Origin: CAJCIW01 sp963833965
GTDB lineage: Bacteria; Chlamydiota; Chlamydiia; Chlamydiales; Rhabdochlamydiaceae
DNA: 64,000 bases
Reading direction: 5' to 3'
Assembly (NCBI GenBank): GCA_963833965.1
Contig: CAWHZZ010000003.1
Span: forward strand, 620,001 to 684,000
Part shown: positions 1 through 7,675 of the stretch, piece by piece
Position numbering within the stretch: position 1 is the stretch's first letter
How the letters are laid out: each line of letters starts with the position of its first letter
Made by a program: the position numbers and the translations under genes
Notes under the pieces: model-generated
Databases searched by the model: none
The model's input: only the letters and a program-made list of their open reading frames with translations
Told to the model about the DNA's origin: nothing

Positions 1-1
1 G

Positions 2-952
2 CTGCCCTTTCTCCCCTTCGATGAGCGCAAGGTCACCTCCTCAACAGGCGCCTTGAGTTTGGAGCAAATCCCCAAGGAGATGCTCGTCGTTGGCGCCGGG
101 GTTATCGGCGTCGAGCTCGGCTCCGTCTACTCTCGCCTCGGCACTAAAGTCACCTTCATCGAATTCCTCGATAAAATCTGTCCTACCCTCGATGAAAGTC
201 TCTCCAAAGAGCTGCAAAAACTGCTCGAGCGACAAGGCATGCAATTTAATCTCTCTTCTAAAGTCACGTCAGCGCAAGTGAGTGAAAAACAAATCACCCT
301 CAAAGTGTCCATGCCCGATCAGTCCACAAAAGAAATGACCGGCGACGTCGTCCTTGTGAGCATCGGCCGAAAACCCTATACGCAAGGTCTCGGCCTTGAG
401 AAAGTAGGCGTGCAGCAAAATGAGAAAGGATTTGTGATGATCGACGGCATGTTCAGAACGAACATTCCAAACATCTACGCCATTGGGGACATCGTCGATG
501 GCCCCATGCTCGCGCACAAAGCCTCTGAAGAGGGCATCGCTGTCGCCGAGATCATCGCAGGCCAGCATCCCAAGATCGAATACGCGGCGATTCCCAATGT
601 CGTCTACACCCACCCGGAAGTCGCCTCCGTCGGCATGACCGAATCGGAAGCCAGGGCCGCCGGCCTCGACATCAAAATTGGGACATTCCCCTTCAAAGCA
701 AACTCGCGCGCGGTCTGCACCGGCGAAGATAGCGGTTTTCTCAAAATGATCGCAGAGGCAAAGACGGGCAAAGTCATCGGCGTTCACATCATTGGCGCCC
801 ACGCCTCAGAGCTCATCGCGGAAGGTGCGCTCGTTATCCAGAAAAGATTAACTGTCACAGACATCCTCCACACGCCCCACGCGCATCCCACACTCGCTGA
901 AGCGATGAAGGAAGCTGCGCTCGACGTCGAGAAGCGCGCAATTCATAAATAA
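2..952 (+). CDS. lpdA: dihydrolipoamide dehydrogenase, C-terminal part (5' end outside window)
   Basis: E3 flavoprotein of 2-oxoacid dehydrogenase complexes; it reoxidises the lipoyl group with FAD and NAD+. The reading frame is already open at base 2, so the FAD-binding N-terminus and redox disulfide lie upstream of the window; an apparent TTG start at 53 is internal. Visible are the NAD-binding GAGVIGVELGS motif, the ATG-type motif followed by YAIGDIVDGPMLAHKA that contacts FAD, and the dimerisation domain ending in HAHPTLAEAMKEA, whose His-Glu pair is the catalytic base of the family. The C-terminus is intact. The next gene is convergent and ends 24 bases away. Identification is secure; which complex it serves cannot be told from here. 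Confidence 0.95.
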   Translation: MPFLPFDERKVTSSTGALSLEQIPKEMLVVGAGVIGVELGSVYSRLGTKVTFIEFLDKICPTLDESLSKELQKLLERQGMQFNLSSKVTSAQVSEKQITLKVSMPDQSTKEMTGDVVLVSIGRKPYTQGLGLEKVGVQQNEKGFVMIDGMFRTNIPNIYAIGDIVDGPMLAHKASEEGIAVAEIIAGQHPKIEYAAIPNVVYTHPEVASVGMTESEARAAGLDIKIGTFPFKANSRAVCTGEDSGFLKMIAEAKTGKVIGVHIIGAHASELIAEGALVIQKRLTVTDILHTPHAHPTLAEAMKEAALDVEKRAIHK

Positions 953-976
953 AACTGCAAGGTCGACAGAAAAAGT

Positions 977-1546
977 TCAATAACTCTGGGATTTGCCGCA
1001 GCCGCAGGAGCCCTTTACGTTAGGGTTGCTGATTTTGAAACCGGAGCCGTTCAGCCCGTCGACGAAGTCGATTTCGGAGCCGAGGAGGCGCGAGACATCT
1101 GCTTTATTGACGTGGACCTCGACGCCGTTTGAAGCAAAGATTTGGTCGTCGGCTTCTGCCTTTTCAGAATAGTCAAGGACATATTCGAAGCCGCTGCAAC
1201 CGGCCGCTTTGTCGCCAAAACGAAGGCCCCAGCCTTCTTTCCCTTCTTCTTTGAGGATTTGGCGGTATTTGTCGGCGGCGCGTTTGGTCAAGGAGATGCT
1301 GGACAGGTCGGCCTTTTCGGCTAAAATTTCGTTGAGACGAGAGACCATCTCTTCGATGTCTTCAGAGGCGAAGCCATGGCTGAGCATGCCCGCTTCCAAG
1401 GTTTCCCAGGTCGCAGCCCCGCAGCCGACGCAATGTAGGCCGCGATTGGTCATTTCTTGCGCTAATTTTTGGCTCTTATGAGGAAAATGAGCAAATATTT
1501 CCTCGATCGTCATCTCTTTTGAAACTGTCTTATGTCCCATTTTCAT
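977..1546 (-). CDS. DUF1858 domain fused to A-type iron-sulfur carrier (IscA/HesB-like)
   Basis: This 189-residue protein has two parts. Residues about 12-72 resemble DUF1858, with a CVGC pair at Cys39 and Cys42. Residues about 80-187 are an A-type Fe-S carrier domain (HesB/IscA) with the conserved cysteine in AAGCSGFEY and the C-terminal GSCGCGK pair. A-type carriers bind and pass Fe-S clusters to apo-proteins; DUF1858 occurs at the start of some Fe-S or nitrosative-stress repair proteins. The ferredoxin gene lies 8 bases upstream on the same strand, so the two are almost certainly co-transcribed and probably work together in Fe-S assembly. The fusion itself is the notable point. The A-type domain is certain, the DUF1858 call is likely. 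Confidence 0.88.
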   Translation of the reverse strand: MKMGHKTVSKEMTIEEIFAHFPHKSQKLAQEMTNRGLHCVGCGAATWETLEAGMLSHGFASEDIEEMVSRLNEILAEKADLSSISLTKRAADKYRQILKEEGKEGWGLRFGDKAAGCSGFEYVLDYSEKAEADDQIFASNGVEVHVNKADVSRLLGSEIDFVDGLNGSGFKISNPNVKGSCGCGKSQSY

Positions 1547-1554
1547 CCCCTAGA

Positions 1555-1818
1555 TTAATATTTAATTTTTACACAGCCGCCCTTGATCCTGCATTGGCAG
1601 GCAAGGCGCTCCCTGTCTTGGTCCCCTAAAAAATCTTTTTCCTCTTGAGTGAAGTCGGAAAGGTTCTCGAAACCTTCGACGATTTCGATCACGCACGTGC
1701 CACATACCCCTTCTGTGCATGCAAAGGGAACGCCTGCTTCTTCGCAGAACTCGTGAATCGGCGAATCCTCGTCGAGGTCTTTCTCTTCGCCTGTATTTTC
1801 AAAAATAAGCTTGGGCAT
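1555..1818 (-). CDS. 2Fe-2S ferredoxin, adrenodoxin/plant-like fold
   Basis: 87-residue electron carrier. The cluster ligands are visible as Cys34, Cys39, Cys42 and Cys74 (CTEGVCGTC followed 31 residues later by a cysteine), the usual CX4CX2C-Xn-C arrangement. Two additional cysteines, 76 and 82, are near the C-terminus. It is first in a two-gene unit with the A-type Fe-S carrier downstream, which fits a role supplying electrons for Fe-S cluster assembly. The start is the only ATG before the beta-strand MPKLIFEN. Confidence in the fold is high; the partner reductase is unknown. Confidence 0.92.
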   Translation of the reverse strand: MPKLIFENTGEEKDLDEDSPIHEFCEEAGVPFACTEGVCGTCVIEIVEGFENLSDFTQEEKDFLGDQDRERLACQCRIKGGCVKIKY

Positions 1819-1867
1819 CCCACTTTCTCCATTTGAATAGGGAAAAATAACATAAAATCGCCCAAAA

Positions 1868-1900
1868 GTAAAGGGGCGGATGTTGCCACCCGCCCCTTTT
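1868..1900 (-). terminator. intrinsic terminator-like hairpin
   Basis: A GC-rich inverted repeat (arms 1871-1879 and 1890-1898, core GGGGCGG/CCGCCCC) with a 10-base loop, flanked by short T runs on both sides. It sits between the end of the small gene at 1927 and the start of the ferredoxin gene, so it most likely ends leftward transcription from the small gene. Confidence 0.65.
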
Positions 1901-1926
1901 GTTACAAATTTGTTTTTGAGTCTTAA

Positions 1927-2130
1927 TTAGATCAGCTCTGGCCTCTCGTGGTTTTGGGTAGCGTCTTCTGCAAGCAGTTCAACCACAGTCTCTTTTAAGG
2001 TTTTTACACCTTCTGGAAATCCACAACGGACCAGCATGTCATTTAAATAGGTTAGCTCGGCTTCGAGCATATCAATTTTACTCTCCAAGCTAGCAACTCG
2101 AGCTCGGAGTTGGAGCATGTTATTATCCAT
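1927..2130 (-). CDS. small coiled-coil protein of unknown function
   Basis: 67 residues with a strong heptad-like pattern in the first half (LRARVASLESKIDMLEAELT), so probably a short coiled-coil dimer, followed by a charged tail. There is no signal peptide. It is separated from the ferredoxin gene by a terminator-like hairpin and from the rightward gene at 2414 by about 280 bases of very AT-rich sequence that must hold both divergent promoters. I do not recognise the family. That it is a real gene is supported by the isolated open frame, a GGTAAT-like upstream region of ordinary composition and the downstream hairpin. Confidence 0.6.
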   Translation of the reverse strand: MDNNMLQLRARVASLESKIDMLEAELTYLNDMLVRCGFPEGVKTLKETVVELLAEDATQNHERPELI

Positions 2131-2413
2131 ATTTTATTACCTTCCCCTGTGGGGATAATTAATCTATTTTTATCTAACATAATTATAACAAATTTAAAAT
2201 ATATTTACAAATTAAGACACACCTTAATTTTATCGAATAGCCGATTATTAAATCATCTACAAAATAAACATGTGTTATCTAATAAAAAACAAAATAACAA
2301 GATGCTAATTTTGAGATAGTTAAGATGTTATTTTAGTTGATGATCATTATACAACTAAGTATAATAAGTTCGTTACGGATAATTATATATTAATAATATT
2401 ACGGAGTAAAATT

Positions 2414-4522
2414 ATGTCAGCAACACCAATTTATCAGGGGTACCCGTCTTTCGGTTCTGGCCCTGTAACCAATGCATTTCCTGGCTATCCACTTCAGCAA
2501 TCGACAAATCTACAGCCTGCTGCCCAACCTGTAAATACAACAGCATTTCCTAGCTATCCACTTCAGCAGACCACATATTCCCCTGCAAATCCGGCGATTC
2601 TCTATCCGACTACTGAAACGAACCTTTCCCCGGCTCAAGCGCCTTTACTCGAGACGTACAATACAAATCCACAATTCAAATTTAATCCTTCCCCTCTTAA
2701 TCCCATTCTCTTTCGTCACCCGAATCAACAACACCTCCCCTATTCTGTTTCATTGTCGCACCAACAAATGATTGATCCTTCGACTTTGACCCACTTAAAA
2801 ATTTATCTCGATAGCTGCCTTAACGGCTTCAACCCTTGGGAAATTAATTCCTCCCACCCTATTCACGCGGAATTGTTCAACATCTGCAAGCCCATCCTAG
2901 AGCAAATTAAAAATTTGTCGCTGGAAAAAAAGACCGATTATTTGAAAAAAGTGATTCCAGAAATCGTCTCGGGATGCAATGAGTTTCCCTCTGATCCGGT
3001 CTTCGCAGGAAAATTCCCTAAATTTGAACTCTTGGAACTCGGACTTAGATCTCACTTTTACGCCGCTCTCACCGCAGAACAAAGAGGCATCATTGAATCG
3101 TGCTACAAAGCCCGCAACCAAAAAATATTGCCTCACGATTTAGATCAACGGGAAACTCTTCTGCATCAAATTGCTACGAGAAATGATTTTTACCTCAACC
3201 CGCTTCCGAATATGTATGAAAACTTGATTCAGCAGCTCGTTGAGGGCGACCTCTCGAACGCCATCGCAAACACAGCAGCCAAACTCCCTTTAGACAAAGC
3301 GATTGCCAAAAGCGAGAAATTCATCGCTTCCCAATTGAAAAATTTGCTGCTAACAAAACCCTCTCAATGCGCAATGAACGTCGAAGCGTTTCTTAGAAGC
3401 CAGATGACGCGTAAGCTGGTGACAATTTTAGCGGATCAATACAAAAACACATTTCAAAAAACAGGACTCGTCGATAAAGCTCAACTGAAAAATGAATCCG
3501 ACAAATTGCAACTGTTCCTCACTAAGAACGAACAATTTTTCATTAACTGGAGCCCTTATGCTCAATTGATGGTCGAGTTCTTTGAATTAGACCTCTCTAG
3601 TCAAGCTCCTTTTACCTCGGCAAGAGCCAAAACGTACCAACAAGAGACGCAGCGGCTCGAAGCTGTCGATTCTGCAAAAAAGCCTAACAAACTTTTCAAT
3701 TGGGCCTTTAGTTCAGTAAAAACAAAGGAACAGCAAAAGCAGGAAATCCATGCCGTGGCGCAAAAACAGCAAGAGACGATCGATGCGGCCGAAGGAGAAT
3801 GGAATGCATTAATACAGCCCCCCCCTCTATCCTATCCTGCTGTTATTCCTTCTGCTCCTGAAATAGAGCCGGAGGAGATTCCTACCGTGCAAACTCCGCC
3901 TGCTGCGCTCGAGCAACCGATCCAAACACCGCCGCAACCTATAATCCAACAAACGGCTCCCTTTGTAGCCATCGCGCTGCCGTCGAATCCAGACAAACAA
4001 GAGATTCCGCTCATTTCCTACATCGACATCGCTTTTGAGGACTTGCTCAAAATTGGAAACGACAAAGAGAAATGGAACTCTTTGCCGATGATTGTGCAAA
4101 AAGATGTGATCCGCCACTTGAATTATCATCCGAATTTGAAGGGGCAAGCGGAAGAGGTCGCTAGCCGCATATTCACCAGAATGGATATTTTTGACCAAAT
4201 GGGCCCATGGAACAAGAGGAAATTCACAGAAGCGAATAACGGGTTGGACAAACAGTTTGTCACCGATGGACAAGCTTTGCTCGACTTCTTGTATTCCGAC
4301 AAGAATACTGGAAAATACCACGAATTCGTCCAGCGATTCCAAGCGCTCTCGAAAAACGAACTGTTCTACCAATATGTGTATGAGATGGCTGTGAAGGCAA
4401 ATGTTCATATCGAATCTTGGGACCATGAGTTCGCCAAGTACAATTGGGACAGACCGCATATTCTTCCATTGTCGATCCAAGCTCTGGAAAGATGTCTGCA
4501 CGCCGCGAGCAAAAAAAGCTAA
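2414..4522 (+). CDS. proline-rich hypothetical protein, candidate secreted effector
   Basis: 702 residues, no signal peptide or membrane segment. The first 110 residues are low-complexity, rich in Pro, Gln, Tyr and Ser, with a repeated AFPxYPLQQ unit (residues about 19-27 and 45-53). A helical middle region follows (about 115-430), then a basic linker, a second proline-rich stretch (about 470-535, PPPLSYP, TPPQP) and a C-terminal domain (about 545-700). Disordered Pro/Ser-rich N-termini are common in type III substrates, so an effector role is plausible but inferred. A good ribosome site (GGAG, 8 bases upstream) supports the ATG. Upstream is an AT-rich region without other genes. No family recognised. 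Confidence 0.75.
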   Translation: MSATPIYQGYPSFGSGPVTNAFPGYPLQQSTNLQPAAQPVNTTAFPSYPLQQTTYSPANPAILYPTTETNLSPAQAPLLETYNTNPQFKFNPSPLNPILFRHPNQQHLPYSVSLSHQQMIDPSTLTHLKIYLDSCLNGFNPWEINSSHPIHAELFNICKPILEQIKNLSLEKKTDYLKKVIPEIVSGCNEFPSDPVFAGKFPKFELLELGLRSHFYAALTAEQRGIIESCYKARNQKILPHDLDQRETLLHQIATRNDFYLNPLPNMYENLIQQLVEGDLSNAIANTAAKLPLDKAIAKSEKFIASQLKNLLLTKPSQCAMNVEAFLRSQMTRKLVTILADQYKNTFQKTGLVDKAQLKNESDKLQLFLTKNEQFFINWSPYAQLMVEFFELDLSSQAPFTSARAKTYQQETQRLEAVDSAKKPNKLFNWAFSSVKTKEQQKQEIHAVAQKQQETIDAAEGEWNALIQPPPLSYPAVIPSAPEIEPEEIPTVQTPPAALEQPIQTPPQPIIQQTAPFVAIALPSNPDKQEIPLISYIDIAFEDLLKIGNDKEKWNSLPMIVQKDVIRHLNYHPNLKGQAEEVASRIFTRMDIFDQMGPWNKRKFTEANNGLDKQFVTDGQALLDFLYSDKNTGKYHEFVQRFQALSKNELFYQYVYEMAVKANVHIESWDHEFAKYNWDRPHILPLSIQALERCLHAASKKS

Positions 4523-4592
4523 GAGTGTATTAACGGATTTTGTTATAAGACACAAAAAGCAATTAAGAAAAACCTGTTGAGACACTCTAAGA
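4520..4592. repeat. palindromic repeat (family C), convergent intergenic hairpin
   Basis: Imperfect inverted repeat between two convergent genes: the left arm AGAGTGTATTAACGGATTTT matches the complement of the right arm ending in TGTTGAGACACTCT. The same words recur in the larger palindrome at 23110-23277. It could act as a terminator in both directions. Confidence 0.6.
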
Positions 4593-5291
4593 GCGAATCG
4601 CGAATACCGCTGGGCGTTTATTGAGGTCGGGAGGCGGCGATTTTCGCCAATCCCCGGCCTTTTTCGTTTGCACAAATTGAGTCGGAAGCGTCAAATCGCA
4701 GGCGATGCAAATCCAAGTTGCAGGGTCCAAAACCGATAGCATTTTTTCTAAGAGTTTGTTATTGCGATACGGCGTTTCGATGAAGAGTTGAGCCGCCTTT
4801 TCTTGACGCGAAATCTTTTCGATCCTCTTGAGTTCTTGCGCGAGTGCATTTTCCTCTTTGGGCAAATAACCGTGAAAAGCAAAACGCTGCCCGCCAAGCC
4901 CTGAAAGGACGAGTGCAAAAAGGATGCTGGAGGGGCCCGCGAATGTTTCGATAGCGATCCCCTTTTCCCTTGCCATCAGGACGAGGTCCGCTCCAGGGTC
5001 CGCCAAACAGGGCATGCCGCAATCTGAGACAAGCCCCCAAACGCCTCCTTGAGAGATTTCCCGAATCAATTCCCTTTTGTCTGTTTCGCTACTGTGTTCG
5101 TTGAGCAGGCGGATAGGGATATCGCGAAAACTCCTGCCTTCGAATGCAAACCTTTTCAAAAAACGGCGCCCCTCTTTTTCGCTCTCGGCAATAAGGGCGC
5201 TGATCTGTTTAACTGCGGCATCGACGGCTTGAGGCACGTGAGCGGAATGCGGCTCATGCTCGGCGAGAAGATTGGGAAAGAGATACAACAT
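4587..5291 (-). CDS. SAM-dependent methyltransferase, tetrapyrrole methylase superfamily (RsmI/YraL-like)
   Basis: 234 residues from the ATG at 5291 (MLYLFPN). Family signatures are the N-terminal substrate loop, GLVSDCGMPCLADPGADLV, which is the SAM/substrate region of RsmI relatives, and ETFAGPSSILFALVLSG. RsmI methylates the 2'-O of C1402 in 16S rRNA; this chlamydial-type relative is more divergent, so the exact target is uncertain. It starts 38 bases inside the end of holA, on the same strand, giving an osmC-holA-methyltransferase operon. A longer frame to 5384 exists but overlaps holA further and adds residues unlike the family, so I prefer the internal ATG. Confidence 0.85.
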   Translation of the reverse strand: MLYLFPNLLAEHEPHSAHVPQAVDAAVKQISALIAESEKEGRRFLKRFAFEGRSFRDIPIRLLNEHSSETDKRELIREISQGGVWGLVSDCGMPCLADPGADLVLMAREKGIAIETFAGPSSILFALVLSGLGGQRFAFHGYLPKEENALAQELKRIEKISRQEKAAQLFIETPYRNNKLLEKMLSVLDPATWICIACDLTLPTQFVQTKKAGDWRKSPPPDLNKRPAVFAIRS

Positions 5292-6309
5292 ATTTTTGTT
5301 TGAGGAAGGTAATTTTAGCGATGAATAGATCGAGAATGAAGCTCGGCTCGAAGGAGCTGTTTTTGGCCATGAGCTCGATTTCAAAGAGAAGGTCTAGCGC
5401 TTTTCTAAAAAAAGCGCTGGTGCGGCCCCTCGCGGCCGGAAGCATTTTGTCTAGCGCAGAAGCTTTGAGGGTGGGCAAATGGTGGCTAATTTCGGCGTGC
5501 GCCGCGCCTCTTTCCAAAAGAATAGAGAGGACCATCCCCTGCTGAAGCTGCTGGCGCAGCAGGGAAACAAGCGGGAGCAGCAGCGATAGATCGGCCGCTT
5601 TGTCGATGCGCGGCGGCTCTTCGCTCCAAACGATCGCCTCAGCAAGCTGCCACAAAGTGCTATTTTTCTCAGCTGAACAAAGCAAGCGCACGTCTTTCAG
5701 CGTGAGTTCGCCCCTTTCGCCGCAATAGGCCAAGAGCTTGGCTAGCTCCTGGTCTAAACTGGACATCTGGAGCCCCACGTTTTCGAGCAAGTGCTCAACA
5801 GCTTCACCTTGCCACCGTTTGCCGGCTTTAGCTGCCTCATCGATCAAAAAGCGCTTGAGCCTCTCCTTGCGGTCCCAGGGCTTCTCCTCGCTCAAATCGC
5901 AGACGATCAGCTCTTTTTTTCCCTGAGTGTAAAGATCGCTCAAATTCTTTGTCGCATTTGCGCCCAGGACAAGATAAGCAAATGGAGAAGGGTGGGCAAT
6001 GTACCCGCTGAGCAGGGCAAGGCCATTTTTCTTTAATTTGTCGATGCCGTCGAGATAAAGTATCTGCGTTCCCCCGAGCAGCGAAGAAGTATTCAATCCG
6101 GAAATCCTCTCCTCAAGATCCCCCTCAAGGGCCTCTTCCATCGACAGCGCCAGATCGAGCTCTTTCATGCGGACCGCGGCCAAGATCTTTTCATAGATTT
6201 TCTTCCGCTCGTAGGAGCACGAGGAGACGATGAGAAAAACCCGCGAGAGATGCACTTTCGCCGCCTGGTGCAGATGCTTCTCAAAAGCCGCTAAATTTTG
6301 GTACTTCAT
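5254..6309 (-). CDS. holA: DNA polymerase III delta subunit
   Basis: Clamp-loader delta subunit, which opens the beta sliding clamp. About 351 residues, of typical length. Recognisable features are the N-terminal region replacing Walker A (LIVSSCSYERKKIYEKI), the LNTSSLLGGTQILYLDGIDKL-type region (LGGTQILYLDG), and C-terminal helices with LAEAIVWSEE and LDLLFEIELMAKN, the usual end of HolA. The ATG at 6309 overlaps the osmC stop as ATGA, suggesting translational coupling; another ATG three codons earlier (6318) is possible. The gene lies between osmC and the methyltransferase, an arrangement with the methyltransferase that is also known next to the HolA homologue in Chlamydia. Confidence 0.87.
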   Translation of the reverse strand: MKYQNLAAFEKHLHQAAKVHLSRVFLIVSSCSYERKKIYEKILAAVRMKELDLALSMEEALEGDLEERISGLNTSSLLGGTQILYLDGIDKLKKNGLALLSGYIAHPSPFAYLVLGANATKNLSDLYTQGKKELIVCDLSEEKPWDRKERLKRFLIDEAAKAGKRWQGEAVEHLLENVGLQMSSLDQELAKLLAYCGERGELTLKDVRLLCSAEKNSTLWQLAEAIVWSEEPPRIDKAADLSLLLPLVSLLRQQLQQGMVLSILLERGAAHAEISHHLPTLKASALDKMLPAARGRTSAFFRKALDLLFEIELMAKNSSFEPSFILDLFIAKITFLKQKYVVSLSQSSRRA

Positions 6310-6716
6310 GGTCCCCATTCGTAGGTGATGTCTAAGACGATATCGGGGTGGAGGCTTTGATGGACAGGACAGGTTTCCGCGGCGCGGATGAGCTTTTCTT
6401 TGATTTCATCGGGAAAGTTTTTGGGGCAGGAAACGGCCACCGACAGCCTGCCAATCCGCCTCAATGGGACAGCAGCCATCTCCTTGGTCACCTGGACCCG
6501 CGTGCCCTGGATGTCGACATTCAGCCGCTTGGCGGCGATGCCCATCAGGGTCAGCACACAAGACCCGAGCGACGCGGCGAGCAGATCGGTGGGGGAAAAC
6601 ACGCGGCCGAGCCCATGGACCTCTTTCGGCGCATCGGTCAAAATTTCTGCCTTATTTTCCGAATGGACGCAGCGCGTAGAGAGGCTGCCTTCGTACCAAA
6701 TTTCTATTTTTGCCAT
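6306..6716 (-). CDS. OsmC/Ohr family peroxidase-like protein
   Basis: 136 residues, the usual size of the OsmC family, whose members reduce organic hydroperoxides with two reactive cysteines. Both are visible: one in SLGSCVLTLMG (about residue 53) and one in ETCPVHQSL (about residue 115). The pattern is nearest to the YhfA-like branch rather than Ohr. It is the first gene of a leftward operon and its stop overlaps the holA start. A palindromic repeat lies just upstream between it and the divergent small gene. Confidence 0.9.
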   Translation of the reverse strand: MAKIEIWYEGSLSTRCVHSENKAEILTDAPKEVHGLGRVFSPTDLLAASLGSCVLTLMGIAAKRLNVDIQGTRVQVTKEMAAVPLRRIGRLSVAVSCPKNFPDEIKEKLIRAAETCPVHQSLHPDIVLDITYEWGP

Positions 6717-6726
6717 GGCTCTGGGT

Positions 6727-6793
6727 TATACACCTCGTGATTGAAGAATCTCCTCCTTGTAAAGGAGGAGATTCTTCAATCACTCAGTGTATA
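6727..6793. repeat. palindromic repeat family A, copy 1
   Basis: Perfect 22-base inverted arms (6737-6758 and 6762-6783, core AAGAATCTCCTCCTT) with a three-base loop, extended by an imperfect outer part (TATACAC/GTGTATA). It lies between divergent genes. Related copies lie at 27162-27207 and 30550-30592. Confidence 0.8.
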
Positions 6794-6835
6794 TACCCTA
6801 AAAACAGAGTAAAAGCAAAGAATTAAAGAAATTTG

Positions 6836-6865
6836 TTGACAATCTACGATTTTGAAAGCTAAACT
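6836..6865 (+). promoter_or_regulatory. sigma70-like promoter
   Basis: TTGACA at 6836-6841, an 18-base spacer and TAAACT at 6860-6865, followed by a GAGG ribosome site and the ATG of the small basic gene at 6902. It is the cleanest consensus promoter I see in the window. Confidence 0.6.
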
Positions 6866-6901
6866 AGCCATAGGGGAAGTGTGTAAAACCTGAGGACCCA
6901 A

Positions 6902-7060
6902 ATGATCTCCCGCTTCTTTAAGAAGAAAACTAAGGCCTCTGAGGCCAAAAAACCCGCGCCTGAAAGGCCTGAGCGGGAAGAAACCCCCCAAAAACTTCTT
7001 ACCGCGGAAGGCTGGAAGCGCTTGATGATGAAAAAAACCGGTAAGAAAAAATCTACTTAA
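6902..7060 (+). CDS. small lysine-rich basic protein
   Basis: 52 residues: an N-terminal MISRFFKKKTK, a Lys/Pro/Glu-rich middle and a C-terminal segment TAEGWKRLMMKKTGKKK. It has a near-consensus promoter at 6836-6865 and a GAGG ribosome site 7 bases before the ATG, which is better evidence than its length alone gives. It is strongly positively charged with no hydrophobic segment, so it could bind nucleic acid or ribosomes; that is inference. I do not recognise the family. Confidence 0.6.
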   Translation: MISRFFKKKTKASEAKKPAPERPEREETPQKLLTAEGWKRLMMKKTGKKKST

Positions 7061-7159
7061 CTCGCTGAACTTAAAATCTTTAATCCATTTTTCGAAATTC
7101 CCAGATTCATTATAATATAGTTGCAGCCTAATATTAATATAATAAAAATAGGAGCAATT

Positions 7160-7468
7160 ATGACAATAAAAATTGATAAATCTTACGTTATCAATATATC
7201 AGAAAAACAATCCGAGAAATTAAAGCCTGTCAATGCAGAAAAATTCATGACTGCATTGGAAGGTGTTTATGGAGCATCAAAAGTGAAAGATGCCGTTCGA
7301 TGGATTTTCAATTCTGAGAATAAATACTCGGGGATGAAAGCGTTTATAGACCGTTTCTCAAACGCTATGGCCTCAACCGGAGACCAATTGATTGCAGACG
7401 ATCAAAAATATATCGCCGATATCGCTTTTAGATATTACCATGGCCAGATCAGACCTATTGAATTCTAA
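7160..7468 (+). CDS. hypothetical protein, 102 residues
   Basis: Start chosen at the ATG at 7160 because AGGAG lies 5 bases upstream; the frame is open further upstream but without a ribosome site. The protein is soluble, with no signal peptide, and its middle (FMTALEGVYGASKVKDAVRW) looks helical. A strong hairpin terminator follows 14 bases after the stop. The 5' side is AT-rich (TATAATATAG around 7111), probably its own promoter, so this is likely a single-gene unit. Family not recognised. Confidence 0.65.
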   Translation: MTIKIDKSYVINISEKQSEKLKPVNAEKFMTALEGVYGASKVKDAVRWIFNSENKYSGMKAFIDRFSNAMASTGDQLIADDQKYIADIAFRYYHGQIRPIEF

Positions 7469-7482
7469 TTCGTCGCGGGCTC

Positions 7483-7513
7483 AGCGCGAAGGGACTCCTT
7501 CGCGCTTTTATTT
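7483..7513 (+). terminator. intrinsic terminator
   Basis: Perfect 10-base stem AGCGCGAAGG / CCTTCGCGCT (7483-7492 and 7497-7506) with a GACT loop, followed by TTTATTT. It ends transcription of the 102-residue gene. Confidence 0.85.
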
Positions 7514-7675
7514 CTCCAAACTTCCATGCGCATAACCTGTCATGACGCAGCCCCCATGTATTTCTGCACAAGTTACCGCTCCATAAGGATTGTAAAAAAA
7601 AATTAAATCTTCTATTATTCTCATTTTTCTGTTATACTAGTGACATTAAATTTTAAATTTACGTAAGGGGACGAC

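Noticed and set aside
3827..4675. 282-codon minus-strand frame over the proline-rich gene
   Set aside because: Overlaps two convincing genes, has low-complexity composition mirroring the Pro-rich coding strand and no domain.
5291..5384. Upstream extension of the methyltransferase start
   Set aside because: The added residues lie in the holA coding region, have no family counterpart, and the ATG at 5291 begins the conserved LYLFPN strand.
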